Shown here: positions 43,537 to 52,487 of the stretch, piece by piece
How the letters are laid out: each line of letters begins with the position of its first letter
How positions within the stretch are numbered: position 1 is the first letter of the stretch
DNA from: Paracoccus aminovorans
Lineage (GTDB): Bacteria; Pseudomonadota; Alphaproteobacteria; Rhodobacterales; Rhodobacteraceae
Assembly: GCF_900005615.1 (NCBI RefSeq)
Contig: NZ_LN832562.1
Span: forward strand, 620,001 to 684,000
DNA: 64,000 bases
Direction: 5' to 3'
Made by a program: the position numbers and the translations under genes
Notes under the pieces: model-generated
Told to the model about the DNA's origin: nothing
The model's input: the letters and a program-made list of their open reading frames with translations, nothing else
The model's database searches: none

Positions 43537-44844
43537 TCAGCGACGCTCGCGGCGGCCGATCAGCACGGCGCAGACGAACGAGACCAGCGCGGCGAAGACG
43601 ACATAGGCGCACAGCCAGAACGGGTCGTTGTCGTTCGCGGCCATCAGCGCCGTCGCGATCATCGGCGTGATCCCCGAGGCGAAGATGCCCGAGAACTGAT
43701 AGACGAAGGACACGCCGGTATAGCGCACGCTGGGGTCGAACAGGTCCGCGAACAGCGCCGCCTCGGGGCCGTAGCACATCGGGTAGACGATGCCGAAGGG
43801 CAGCGCGATCCCCAGGATCACCAGCAGCGGATCGCCGGTGGACATCAGCGCGAAGGCCGGAAACACGCTCAGCGCCAGCAGAAGCGAGCCGATGGCATAG
43901 GTGCGCGGCCGCCCGATCCGGTCCGAAAGCCGGCCGAAGAACGGGATGCAGACCACCATGACGATGGCGGCGCCGCAGACCGTCCACAGCGCGAAGGTCC
44001 GCTCCAGCCCGACGTATTTCGTCAGGTAGAGGATCGAGAACACCGCGAAGACGTTGAAGAACACGCCGTCGATATAGCGCGCGCCCATGCCCAGCATGAC
44101 ATTGGCCGGATAGCGTTTCAGCATGTCCACGAAGGGCAGGCCCTGGTCCTTGGCCCGCGATTCCGCCTTGGCCTTCTTGAACTCGGGGCTTTCGCCGATG
44201 TTGCTGCGGATCCAGGTGCCCAACACGACCAGGATGATCGAGGCGACGAAGGCCGCGCGCCAGCCCCAGGCCATGAAGGCCTCGTCCGGCATCATGGTCA
44301 GCAGCGCCATTACGCCCGAGGCCATGAACAGGCCCAGCGACAGGCCGATCTGCGGGATCGAGGCATAGAAGCCGCGCTTGTTCTCGGGCGCGAATTCATA
44401 GGCCATCAGCACCGCCCCGCCCCATTCGCCGCCGATGCCGATGCCCTGCGCCACGCGCAGCAGCAAAAGCAGGATCGGCGCCAGGATGCCGATCTGGTCG
44501 TAGGTCGGCAAGAGGCCGATCAGCACGGTCGCGCCGCCCATCAGCAACAGCGTGATGACCAGCATGGTCTTGCGGCCGATGCGGTCGCCGAAATGGCCGA
44601 AGATGACGCCGCCAAGCGGCCGGGCCACGAAGCCCACCGCGAAGGTTGCATAGGCCAGCAGCACCGAAATCGTCGGATCGTCCGCCGGAAAATACAGCTT
44701 GTTGAAGACGATACCGGCGACGACGCCGTAAAGAAAGAAATCGTACCATTCGATGGTCGATCCCACGAGGCTTGCGAATACGACCTTCTTGACGTCGTTT
44801 TCCCGGGCGCCAACCGTGTTGGCGCCAGCGGTTGTTACCGCCAT
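43537..44844 (-). CDS. iseU: MFS (MHS-type) transporter, probable isethionate importer
   Basis: A 435-residue major-facilitator protein of the metabolite:H+ symporter group (ProP/ShiA-like), with about 12 hydrophobic segments. It begins VVFASLVGSTIEWYDFFLYG. The MFS signature is GHFGDRIGRKTMLVITLLLM, and LRVAQGIGIGGEWGGAVLMA is typical of MHS members. The start ATG 44844 is preceded by GGGAGGATG. It is the first gene of the ise-xsc operon and is divergent from an IclR gene. Isethionate as substrate is an inference from the neighbours. Confidence 0.85.
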   Translation of the reverse strand: MAVTTAGANTVGARENDVKKVVFASLVGSTIEWYDFFLYGVVAGIVFNKLYFPADDPTISVLLAYATFAVGFVARPLGGVIFGHFGDRIGRKTMLVITLLLMGGATVLIGLLPTYDQIGILAPILLLLLRVAQGIGIGGEWGGAVLMAYEFAPENKRGFYASIPQIGLSLGLFMASGVMALLTMMPDEAFMAWGWRAAFVASIILVVLGTWIRSNIGESPEFKKAKAESRAKDQGLPFVDMLKRYPANVMLGMGARYIDGVFFNVFAVFSILYLTKYVGLERTFALWTVCGAAIVMVVCIPFFGRLSDRIGRPRTYAIGSLLLALSVFPAFALMSTGDPLLVILGIALPFGIVYPMCYGPEAALFADLFDPSVRYTGVSFVYQFSGIFASGITPMIATALMAANDNDPFWLCAYVVFAALVSFVCAVLIGRRERR

Positions 44845-44857
44845 GACATCCTCCCTG

Positions 44858-44984
44858 ATGCTGCAGCATTGTTCGATTGTTCAGCTGTTCCCGGCAAACC
44901 CTCCTTTTGCCGGTGAGCGGAGGTTGCCTCATGCAGCCAAGCCATGTCAAAGTATTTTTGGGAGTCTATCTCTCATTTTTGAGA
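44858..44984. promoter_or_regulatory. Dyads in the iseU/iseR intergenic region
   Basis: The 220-bp divergent gap contains a perfect 12-bp palindrome, ATGCTGCAGCAT, at 44858-44869, 13 bp before iseU, and TCTCA-N4-TGAGA at 44971-44984 in an AT-rich stretch. Either could be the IclR-type operator; the choice cannot be made by eye. Confidence 0.4.
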
Positions 44985-45064
44985 ATTCATGCTGCGCAGC
45001 GGGCAGTTGGAGCCGCCCCGGCAACCATGTAGAGTCGGACCTGGAAACGACGGAAGAACCGATC

Positions 45065-45829
45065 ATGACGAGCCTTCAGGACAAGTCCTCCCTGCCGCCA
45101 AGCTACCGGAATCTGCAGATTCTCGAGGTTCTTGCCAGCGAGGGGCGGCCCCTGACCGCGACCGAGATCAATGCCTCGCTGAACCTGCCGGTGCCGACCA
45201 TCCACCGGCTGGTCGGCAATCTGGAAGCCGAGGGCTTCCTGATCCGCCATATCGACGGGCGCAGCTATCAGCCGGGGCCGAAACTGCGGCAGATGATGCA
45301 GGGCGTCATCCGCTTCTGGCACCAGGACCTGCCGCAGCGCGACGTGCTGATTCGGCTGAACCAGCGCCTGGGCGAGACCTGCAACCTGTCGATCCCGGAC
45401 GGCGATGCGATGCTCTATATCGACCGGGTCGAGACGCAATGGCCGCTGCGCATCCAGCTTCACGTCGGCTCGCGCGTGCCGCTGCACGCCACGTCGGCGG
45501 GCAAGATGGCCCTGTCGCAGATCGACGACGGCAAGCTGGGACGCTATCTGAAACGCGCCGAGCTGCGGGCCTATACGGCGCAGACCCTTACCGACCCGGA
45601 CCGGCTGCGCGAAGAGTTGCGCCAGATCCGGCAGCAAGGATATTCCAGCGATACCGGGGAATTCGTGCCGGGAATGATCGCCATGGCCGTGCCGGTGCTG
45701 GACCGTTCCGGGCAGCTGATCGCCACGGTGTCCTTTCACGCGCCGGTGCAGCGGCTGACCCTGGCCGAGGGGATGAAATACCTGCCCGACCTGCGCGCGG
45801 CGGCCGAGGAACTGGCCGAACTGATGTGA
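45065..45829 (+). CDS. iseR: IclR-family regulator, probable isethionate regulator
   Basis: A 254-residue IclR-type regulator. The winged helix is RNLQILEVLASEGRPLTATE with LNLPVPTIHRLVGNLEAEGF at about residues 15-55. The effector domain contains RVPLHATSAGKMALSQI and GYSSDTGEFVPGMIAMAVPV. ATG 45065 is used; the frame is open upstream to 44753 but runs antisense into iseU. It is divergent from iseU-iseJ-xsc and therefore the likely regulator of isethionate use. It converges with sauR across a shared hairpin. Confidence 0.88.
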   Translation: MTSLQDKSSLPPSYRNLQILEVLASEGRPLTATEINASLNLPVPTIHRLVGNLEAEGFLIRHIDGRSYQPGPKLRQMMQGVIRFWHQDLPQRDVLIRLNQRLGETCNLSIPDGDAMLYIDRVETQWPLRIQLHVGSRVPLHATSAGKMALSQIDDGKLGRYLKRAELRAYTAQTLTDPDRLREELRQIRQQGYSSDTGEFVPGMIAMAVPVLDRSGQLIATVSFHAPVQRLTLAEGMKYLPDLRAAAEELAELM

Positions 45830-45861
45830 TCCGGCCCCGCCCCGGCCGTCAGGGCCGGATC
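45828..45861. terminator. Bidirectional terminator between iseR and sauR
   Basis: GATCCGGCCC at 45828-45837 and GGGCCGGATC at 45852-45861 form a perfect 10-bp stem with a 14-base loop that covers both stop codons of the converging genes. It can act in both directions. Confidence 0.75.
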
Positions 45862-46877
45862 ATCTCGGCGGCGATGCCGGTGCTGGCCCGCATGATCAGC
45901 TCCAGCTCGACGCGGCTGCGGATCATGTGATCCGGGTCGGATCGACCGATCATGGCGACGATCTCCTGCCCCGCCGTGGCGCCCAGTTTCCGCGCCGGGA
46001 TCCGCACCGTGGTCAGCGCCGGCTCCATCTGCGCCGAGCCGGCGAAATCGCCGATCCCGATCACCGACAGGCTGGCAGGAACCGCGATCCCCAGCCGCGC
46101 CGCCGCATAGATCGCCCCCTGGGCGATCACGTCATTGGCGCAAAGCAGCGCGCTCGGCCGGTCCTCGCCGGCCAGCAGTTCCAGGCAGGCGGCCTTGGCC
46201 TGGGCGATGCTGTAGGGCACCTCGACCTGCCAGCGGTCCTGCAATTCGATCCCGGCAGCGCGGAACGCCGCCGTCGCCGCCGTCTTGCGGTCCCGCGCCC
46301 GGTCGTTGTCGAAGGTGGCGGGAAAGACCATGCCGATGCGGCGATGCCCCAGCGCGATCAGATGCTCGGCCGCCATCCGCCCCGCCTCGCGGTTGTCCAC
46401 CCCGATGCAGGGCAGCGCCGAATCCGGCAGATAGTTCCACAGCGCCAGCAGCGGCACGCGCTGCTCGGCCATCAGCCGGAAGGTGCCGGCGCTGTGGTCC
46501 AGCCCGACCACGGCCAGCGCATCGACGCGATGCTCCAGCAGCTTGCGGACCAGCCGGTATTCGGCTTCCAGGTCATAGCCGTGCGAGGCCAGCAGCAGGG
46601 TAAAGCCCTGCGCGCTGACAGTGTCGTTGAAGGCCTGGACCACCTCGGCGAAAATGGTGTTGGCGACGGTCGGCACCACCAGACCGATGGTGGCGCTGCG
46701 CTTGCCATGCATGGCCTGCGCGGCGCGGTTGCGGATATAGCCGGACTTCTCGATCGCCAGTTCGACCTTCCGGCGAGTCGCCGGTTGCACCATATCGGGG
46801 TGGTTCATCACCCGCGACACCGTGGCCGGTGAAACGCCTGCAAGATTGGCGACGAAAACAATATCTGGCTTAATCAT
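45849..46877 (-). CDS. sauR: LacI-family regulator, probable sulfoacetate regulator
   Basis: A 342-residue LacI-type repressor. The headpiece is KPDIVFVANLAGVSPATVSR at residues 3-22, and the hinge region ends near YIRNRAAQAMHGKRSATIGL. The effector domain has SALLCANDVIAQGAIYAAA and SLSVIGIGDFAGSAQ. The start at 46877 is chosen because it aligns with the family and leaves the operator outside the gene; an in-frame ATG at 46904 would overlap the dyad. Divergence from an acylating aldehyde dehydrogenase, CoA ligase and MFS gene matches the sauRSTU order described in Cupriavidus necator. Confidence 0.88.
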   Translation of the reverse strand: MIKPDIVFVANLAGVSPATVSRVMNHPDMVQPATRRKVELAIEKSGYIRNRAAQAMHGKRSATIGLVVPTVANTIFAEVVQAFNDTVSAQGFTLLLASHGYDLEAEYRLVRKLLEHRVDALAVVGLDHSAGTFRLMAEQRVPLLALWNYLPDSALPCIGVDNREAGRMAAEHLIALGHRRIGMVFPATFDNDRARDRKTAATAAFRAAGIELQDRWQVEVPYSIAQAKAACLELLAGEDRPSALLCANDVIAQGAIYAAARLGIAVPASLSVIGIGDFAGSAQMEPALTTVRIPARKLGATAGQEIVAMIGRSDPDHMIRSRVELELIMRASTGIAAEMIRP

Positions 46878-46887
46878 TGGATTTTCC

Positions 46888-46945
46888 GATGATATTTTCA
46901 TCAATTATCATGTTCGATGAAAACAATTGCAAGACTGTTTTCATC
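46888..46945. promoter_or_regulatory. SauR operator candidates
   Basis: Two dyads share the half-site GATGAAAAC/GATGA: GATGATATTTTCATC at 46888-46902, and GATGAAAAC-N12-GTTTTCATC at 46916-46945. They lie in the AT-rich part of the sauR/sauS gap, next to the sauR start. The repeated half-site strongly suggests one regulator, most likely SauR. Confidence 0.65.
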
Positions 46946-47084
46946 GCCTAGGGTCGAAGATCACGGCGCAGAAGCAGCCGTGCCAGACCGACATTGCAGA
47001 CATGGCGAAACCCGGGTCTCCGGGCTGCCGACCTATTCACCTTCCCGGCGGGCGGCCGCCGGGGCCAGGGAGCAAGTGACAGGC

Positions 47085-48494
47085 ATGAACATCTCGAACG
47101 ATATTCTTTCCGTCGACGCGGCGATGGCGCGGGCGCGGCGCGCGCAGGCCGGATACGAGGCCGGGGGCAGCCAGCGCCGCTATGACCGCGCGGCCCTGGC
47201 CGCCGGCTGGGCCATCATGCAGCCCGAGCGCAACCGGCAACTGGCCGAACTGGCGGTCCGCAGCACCGGGCTTGGCAATGTCGCCGACAAGATCGTCAAG
47301 AACCACCGCAAGACTCTGGGCCTGCTGCGCGACATCCGCGGCGCGGCCACGCATGGCATCCTGTCCGACGATCCCGAGACCGGCATCACCGAGATCGCCC
47401 GGCCCATCGGCGTGATCGGCGCGGTCGTGCCCTCGACCAACCCGGCGGCGACGCCGGCGAACAACATCATCAACGCGCTGAAATGCGGCAATGCCATCCT
47501 GCTGTCGCCCTCGCCCAAGGGCGTGGCCTGCTGCGAGACGCTGCTGGGCTTCATCCATGCCGAATTCGACCGCATCGGCGAGGACCGCGACCTGGTGCAG
47601 ATGCTGCCGGGCCAGGGCAGCAAGGCCAAGACCCAGCGCCTGCTGGAGAGCGCCGACCTGGTGGTGGTGACCGGCAGCCAGGACAACGTGCGGCGCGCCT
47701 ATGAAAGCGGCACCCCCGCCATCGGCGTCGGCGCCGGCAATGTCGCGGTGATCGTGGACGAAACCGCCGACCTGGCGGCGGCGGCAGGCAAGATCGCCGC
47801 CTCGAAGACCTTCGACAACGCCACCTCCTGTTCGTCGGAAAACGCGCTGATCGTGGTCGATGCGGTCTACGACGCCTTCCTGGCCGCGCTGGCGGCCGAG
47901 GGCGGCGCGGTGCTGCCGCCGTCCGAGGCGCCGGGGATCGTCGCCCGGCTCTGGCAGGACGGGCACATGAACCGCGAGATCATCGCCCAGGATGCCGAGG
48001 TGATGATCGGCAAGCTGGGACTGGCCGGCAAGGTGCCGCCCGGCACCCGGCTGATCGCGGTCGAGACCGAGGGCATCGGCCCCGACCATCCGCTGTCGGG
48101 CGAAAAGCTCAGCCGCATCGCCGCGCTCTACCGCGCCCGCGATTTCGGCCATGCGGCCGAGCTGGCGCGGCGCATCCTGCTGCATCAGGGCGCGGGTCAT
48201 TCGGTCGGGCTGCATTCGCGCGACACCGGCCGCCCGATCTGGCTGGGCCGCGAATTGCCGGTCTGCCGGGTCATCGTCAACCAGGCGCATTGCTTCGCCA
48301 CCGGCGGCGCCTTCGACAACGGGCTGCCCTTCTCGCTGTCGATGGGCTGCGGCAGCTGGGGTGGCAATTCCATCGACGCCAACCTGAACTGGCGGCATTT
48401 CATGCAGCGCACCCGTGTCGTGCGGCCGATCCCGCCGCGCGAGCCGGCGCTGGACGAGATCTTCGGCGACTACTGGCAGGAGGTCGGGCAATGA
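47085..48494 (+). CDS. sauS: CoA-acylating aldehyde dehydrogenase, probable sulfoacetaldehyde dehydrogenase
   Basis: A 469-residue acylating aldehyde dehydrogenase. Blocks are EIARPIGVIGAVVPSTNPAA, FDNATSCSSENALIVVDAVY (catalytic Cys) and GVGAGNVAVIVDETADL (nucleotide region). The Cys context matches acetaldehyde and sulfoacetaldehyde dehydrogenases rather than the oxidising ALDHs. In the sulfoacetate route it reduces sulfoacetyl-CoA to sulfoacetaldehyde. ATG 47085 (MNISNDILSVD) is chosen as the family start; the frame is open upstream into the operator. It overlaps sauT by ATGA. The substrate is inferred from the sau gene order and the nearby xsc. Confidence 0.85.
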   Translation: MNISNDILSVDAAMARARRAQAGYEAGGSQRRYDRAALAAGWAIMQPERNRQLAELAVRSTGLGNVADKIVKNHRKTLGLLRDIRGAATHGILSDDPETGITEIARPIGVIGAVVPSTNPAATPANNIINALKCGNAILLSPSPKGVACCETLLGFIHAEFDRIGEDRDLVQMLPGQGSKAKTQRLLESADLVVVTGSQDNVRRAYESGTPAIGVGAGNVAVIVDETADLAAAAGKIAASKTFDNATSCSSENALIVVDAVYDAFLAALAAEGGAVLPPSEAPGIVARLWQDGHMNREIIAQDAEVMIGKLGLAGKVPPGTRLIAVETEGIGPDHPLSGEKLSRIAALYRARDFGHAAELARRILLHQGAGHSVGLHSRDTGRPIWLGRELPVCRVIVNQAHCFATGGAFDNGLPFSLSMGCGSWGGNSIDANLNWRHFMQRTRVVRPIPPREPALDEIFGDYWQEVGQ

Positions 48495-50017
48495 GGCTGG
48501 ACCCGCACCACCCGCCGCAAGGCACCGTCCGCGACTGGCTCGACATTCGCGCCGCCGAGCGGGGCGACGCCACCAGCCACATCTTCCCCGGCGACGGCGG
48601 GGTGCTGACCTGGCGCGAGCTGCAGGGCGAGGCCGCCCGCATCGCCGGACACCTGGCCGGGCTGGGGCTGTCCTGCGGCGACAGCGTAGCGCTGATGATG
48701 CCCAATGGCCGCAATGCGGTGCTGGGCCTGTTCGGCGTGCTCTACGGCGGCTTTCGCGCCACGATGATCAACCTGGTCGCTGGGGCCGAGGCGGTCGGCT
48801 ATGCGCTGTCGCATTCCGGCGCCCGGGCGCTGCTGCTGGATCCGGGCCAGCGCGAGCTGCTGGACAGCGCGCTGGCCGCCCATCCCGCCGAGCCTGTGGT
48901 GATCGAGGCCGGTGACGGCTTCCGCTGGCCCGCCGGCTGCGAACCGGCTGCGCCGCATCCGCATGGCGCGGGGCACGACGCGCTGCTGATGTATACCTCG
49001 GGCACCACCGGCCGGCCCAAGGGCGTGCTGCACAGCCATGCCAGCCTGCTGGCCGGCGGCTGGACCACCGCGCTGGCGCATGAGCTCTGCCCCGAGGACC
49101 GGGCGATCTGCGTGCTGCCGATCTATCACATCAACGGGCTTTGCGTGACCATCCTGGCGCCGCTGCTGTCGGGAGGCTCGGTGGTGGTTTGCGAGCGCTT
49201 CTCGGCCAGCCAGTTCTGGACCAGCTGCGAACGGCACGGGGCCAGCTGGTTCTCGGTCGTGCCGACGATCATCTCGCATCTGCTGCATGGCGAGGCCGAG
49301 CCGTCGCCCGACGCCCGGACGCGGCTGCGCTTCGGCCGCTCGGCCTCGGCGGCGCTGGCGCCCGAGGTGCAGTCGGGCTTCGAGCGCCGCTTCGGCATTC
49401 CCATCGTCGAGACCATGGGCCTGACCGAGACCGCGGCGCAGATCCTGTCGAACCCGCTGCCGCCGGGCCAGCGCAAGATCGGCTCGCCCGGCCGGGCGGT
49501 GGGCAACCAGGTCGCGATCCTGTCGCCCGACCTGCGCCCGCTGCCGCCCGGAGCCGAGGGCGAGATCGCCGTGCGCGGCGCCAATGTCATGCGCGGCTAT
49601 CTGGGCGACCCGGACGCGACCGCCGCCGCGCTGACCGCGGACGGCTGGCTGCGCACCGGCGACCTGGGGCGGATGGACGAAGAAGGCTACGTCTTCGTCA
49701 CCGGCCGCCTGAAGGAGCTGATCATCAAGGGCGGCGAGAACATCGCCCCGCGCGAGATCGACGAGGCGCTCTATACCCATCCCGACGTGATCGAGGCCGC
49801 GGCCTTTGCCCGCAAATGCGCCCGCTACGGCGAGCGGGTCGAGGCGGCCGTCACCCTGCGCCCCGGCTCGGCGCTGCAGCCGCCCGAGCTGATCTCGATC
49901 TGCGAGCAGCGGCTGGGAAAGTTCAAGTCGCCCGAGGTGATCCACCTGATGGCCGAGCTGCCCAAGGGCCCCTCGGGCAAGATCCAGCGCCTGAAGCTGG
50001 CGCAGCTGACGCAATAG
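48491..50017 (+). CDS. sauT: AMP-forming CoA ligase, probable sulfoacetate-CoA ligase
   Basis: A 508-residue acyl-adenylate-forming ligase. The AMP-binding motif is LLMYTSGTTGRPKGVLHSHA at about residues 162-181, followed by ETMGLTETAAQI, GWLRTGDLGRMDEEGYVFVT and, near the end, PKGPSGKIQRLKL with the catalytic Lys. ATG 48491 follows GGAGG and overlaps the sauS stop. It would activate sulfoacetate to sulfoacetyl-CoA using ATP for the SauS step. Related ligases act on oxalate or malonate; context favours sulfoacetate. Confidence 0.85.
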   Translation: MRLDPHHPPQGTVRDWLDIRAAERGDATSHIFPGDGGVLTWRELQGEAARIAGHLAGLGLSCGDSVALMMPNGRNAVLGLFGVLYGGFRATMINLVAGAEAVGYALSHSGARALLLDPGQRELLDSALAAHPAEPVVIEAGDGFRWPAGCEPAAPHPHGAGHDALLMYTSGTTGRPKGVLHSHASLLAGGWTTALAHELCPEDRAICVLPIYHINGLCVTILAPLLSGGSVVVCERFSASQFWTSCERHGASWFSVVPTIISHLLHGEAEPSPDARTRLRFGRSASAALAPEVQSGFERRFGIPIVETMGLTETAAQILSNPLPPGQRKIGSPGRAVGNQVAILSPDLRPLPPGAEGEIAVRGANVMRGYLGDPDATAAALTADGWLRTGDLGRMDEEGYVFVTGRLKELIIKGGENIAPREIDEALYTHPDVIEAAAFARKCARYGERVEAAVTLRPGSALQPPELISICEQRLGKFKSPEVIHLMAELPKGPSGKIQRLKLAQLTQ

Positions 50018-50174
50018 CGCCCAAGGGGCAGGAAGGAGACCTCATTTCCCAAGAATACGGCCCGGCGCCGAAAGCCCGAAGACCCGTCGGAGGAGGACGG
50101 GGCTTCAACAGAGGACCGCGCCACGGGCCGCAGACGGACGTGCCACCACATCCAGCATAATCCAGGGAGGAGAC

Positions 50175-51488
50175 ATGCTAAGGCTTACCCGCTTCAGGAC
50201 GACGGACCGCGTTCTGTTCGTCATCTGCCTGATGTATCTGGTCACCTATATCGACCGGGTGAACATCAGCACCGCTGCCCCCGCCATGCAGGCCGAACTG
50301 GGCCTGTCGAATTTCGAGCTCGGGCTGGCGTTTTCCGCTTTCGCCTATCCCTATGCGCTGTTCCAGATCCTGGGCGGCCGCCTGGGCGACCGGCTGGGGC
50401 CGCACAAGACGCTGATCATCTGCGGCACGGTCTGGTCGGCCGCGACGGTGATGATCGGCTTCGTCGAGGGCGCGGTCTCGCTGATCATCGCGCGCGTGCT
50501 CCTGGGCATGGGCGAAGGCTCGGCCTTCCCGACCGCCACCCGGGCGCTGTCGAACTGGATGCCGGCCGAGAAGCGCGGCTTCGCGCAGGGCATCACCCAT
50601 GCCTTCGCCCGCTTCGGCAACGCGCTGACCCCGCCGCTGATCGCCTTTCTGGTCATCGCGCTGTCCTGGCGGCATGCCTTCGTCATCGTCGGCCTGATCA
50701 GCTTCCTGTGGGTGGCGCTGTGGTGGTGGTATTTCCGCGACGACCCGCGCAGCCACAAGGGCATCACCCCCGAAGAGCTGGAGACCCTGCCCGACCAGAA
50801 GATCGTGGGCGAGCGCAAGACCCTGCCCTGGGGCCGGCTGCTCAAGCGCATGCTGCCGGTGACGATCACCGATTTCTGCTACGGCTGGACCCTGTGGCTG
50901 TTCCTGAACTGGATCCCGTCCTATTTCCTGCACCAGCACGAGCTGGACCTGAAGAAATCCGCCATCTTCGCGGCCGGTGTCTTTCTGGCCGGGGTGGTGG
51001 GCGACCTGACGGGCGGCTGGCTCAGCGACGGCATCCTGCGCCGCACCGGCAATGTCGCCCTGGCGCGGATCAGCGTCATCATCCTGGGCTTCCTCGGCGC
51101 CTTCGCCTGTATGCTGCCGGTGATGTTCTCGACCGACCTGGTGACGGTGGCGATCAGCCTCAGCGCGGCCTTCTTCTTCGCCGAACTGATCGTGGCGCCG
51201 ATCTGGGCCACGCCGATGGACATCGCGCCGCAATATTCCGGCACCGCCAGCGGCTTCATGAACTTCGGCTTCGGGCTGGCCGGGATGATCTCGCCCATCG
51301 TCTTCGGGCTGATCATCGACCTGACCGGGCGCTGGGACCTGCCCTTCGCGGCCTCGCTGGTCCTGCTGCTGGTGGGCGCGGCCTGCGCGCTGTTGATCCG
51401 CCCCGACCGCCCGTTCCGCGACGATATGACGGACGGAGACGAGGACCTGGACGGCGATCCGCGTCTCGCCGGCGCGGTCTCGAAGTGA
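50175..51488 (+). CDS. sauU: MFS transporter (anion:cation symporter type), probable sulfoacetate importer
   Basis: A 437-residue major-facilitator protein of the ACS type (glucarate/phthalate-permease-like). It begins DRVLFVICLMYLVTYIDRVN at residues 10-29, the ACS start. It continues AFAYPYALFQILGGRLGDRL, the MFS signature region, and has about 12 hydrophobic segments. ATG 50175 follows GGGAGGAG, 157 bp after sauT. It completes the sauSTU set; the substrate is inferred from position. A strong hairpin follows. Confidence 0.87.
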   Translation: MLRLTRFRTTDRVLFVICLMYLVTYIDRVNISTAAPAMQAELGLSNFELGLAFSAFAYPYALFQILGGRLGDRLGPHKTLIICGTVWSAATVMIGFVEGAVSLIIARVLLGMGEGSAFPTATRALSNWMPAEKRGFAQGITHAFARFGNALTPPLIAFLVIALSWRHAFVIVGLISFLWVALWWWYFRDDPRSHKGITPEELETLPDQKIVGERKTLPWGRLLKRMLPVTITDFCYGWTLWLFLNWIPSYFLHQHELDLKKSAIFAAGVFLAGVVGDLTGGWLSDGILRRTGNVALARISVIILGFLGAFACMLPVMFSTDLVTVAISLSAAFFFAELIVAPIWATPMDIAPQYSGTASGFMNFGFGLAGMISPIVFGLIIDLTGRWDLPFAASLVLLLVGAACALLIRPDRPFRDDMTDGDEDLDGDPRLAGAVSK

Positions 51489-51495
51489 CGAAAGC

Positions 51496-51519
51496 GGGCC
51501 TGCCCTTGCCGGCAGGCCC
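51496..51519. terminator. Terminator between sauU and the dipeptide ABC operon
   Basis: GGGCCTGCC at 51496-51504 and GGCAGGCCC at 51511-51519 form a perfect 9-bp stem with a 6-base loop, followed by CTTTCC. It lies between converging genes and may serve both. Confidence 0.8.
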
Positions 51520-51536
51520 CTTTCCCTGGCCGGTCG

Positions 51537-52487
51537 TCAGGCCAGATGGCAGGCGACCGCCTGCCCGGCGGCGATTTCGCGCAGGACCGGCATCCGCTGC
51601 CGACAGTCCTCGACCGCGATCGGGCAGCGCGAGGCGAAGCGGCAGCCTTTCGGCAGGTTGACCGGGCTGGGCGGGTCGCCCTGCAATCGCGCCCCGCCGC
51701 CCCGCCGCCGATGCTCGGGCGCGAGCGAGGGGGCCGCGGCGATCAGAGCCTGGGTATAGGGATGGCGCGGCGCGGCGAAGATCTGCGCCGCCGGCGCCTT
51801 TTCCACGATCTGGCCCAGATACATCACCGCGATCTCGTCGCAGATGTGGCGCACGACGCCCAGGTCGTGGCTGATGAACAGATAGGTCAGCCCGGTCTCG
51901 CGCTGCAAGCGGCGGATCAGGTTCAGCACCTGCGCCTGCACCGCCACGTCCAGCGCCGAGACCGGCTCGTCGAAGACGATCAGGTCGGGCTTGGTGGCCA
52001 AGGCCCGCGCCAGCCCGATCCGCTGCCGCTGCCCGCCGGAAAACTGATGCGGGTAAAGCGACTTCAGCTCGGGCCGCAGGCCCACCTGGGTCAGCAGCTC
52101 CTCGACCCGCTCGTCGCGGCCCGAGGGCTCGCCCAAGCTCAGCAGGTCCATGGGCTGGCGGATGATCCGCCCGACCCGGTCGCGCGGGTTCAGCGACGAA
52201 AACGGGTCCTGGAACACCATCTGGAAGCGCGGCCGGGCGCGGCGCAGTTCCTCGCCCTCGATGCGACTGATGGGGGTGCCGTCCAGGTCGATCTCGCCGC
52301 CGGTGATCGGGGCAAGCCGCATCACGGCCAGCGCCGTGGTGGTCTTGCCCGAGCCGGACTCGCCGACGATGCCCAGCGTCTGGCCGCGCCGGATGTCGAA
52401 GTTGACGCCGTCGACCGCATGGACCGTGCCGCCGTTCGCGGTCGGGAAATGCACCTTGAGGTCGCTGACGGAAAGAAGCTGGGTCAT
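51537..52487 (-). CDS. Dipeptide/oligopeptide-type ABC ATPase (DppF-like)
   Basis: A 316-residue ATPase. Walker A is [20 protein letters not shown], the signature is [16 protein letters not shown], Walker B is [13 protein letters not shown] and the switch His is in [12 protein letters not shown]. The C-terminal oligopeptide extension with Cys residues, [20 protein letters not shown], is typical of DppF/OppF. It overlaps the second ATPase gene by ATGA and is the last gene of a five-gene transporter operon. With its partner ATPase it powers uptake by the two permeases. Confidence 0.94.
   Translation of the reverse strand: MTQLLSVSDLKVHFPTANGGTVHAVDGVNFDIRRGQTLGIVGESGSGKTTTALAVMRLAPITGGEIDLDGTPISRIEGEELRRARPRFQMVFQDPFSSLNPRDRVGRIIRQPMDLLSLGEPSGRDERVEELLTQVGLRPELKSLYPHQFSGGQRQRIGLARALATKPDLIVFDEPVSALDVAVQAQVLNLIRRLQRETGLTYLFISHDLGVVRHICDEIAVMYLGQIVEKAPAAQIFAAPRHPYTQALIAAAPSLAPEHRRRGGGARLQGDPPSPVNLPKGCRFASRCPIAVEDCRQRMPVLREIAAGQAVACHLA

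Noticed and set aside
41810..43987. Extended 725-codon version of the GMC dehydrogenase
   Set aside because: The upstream 175 codons run antisense or out of frame over the MFS gene; the FAD motif begins just after ATG 43462, which is the normal family start.
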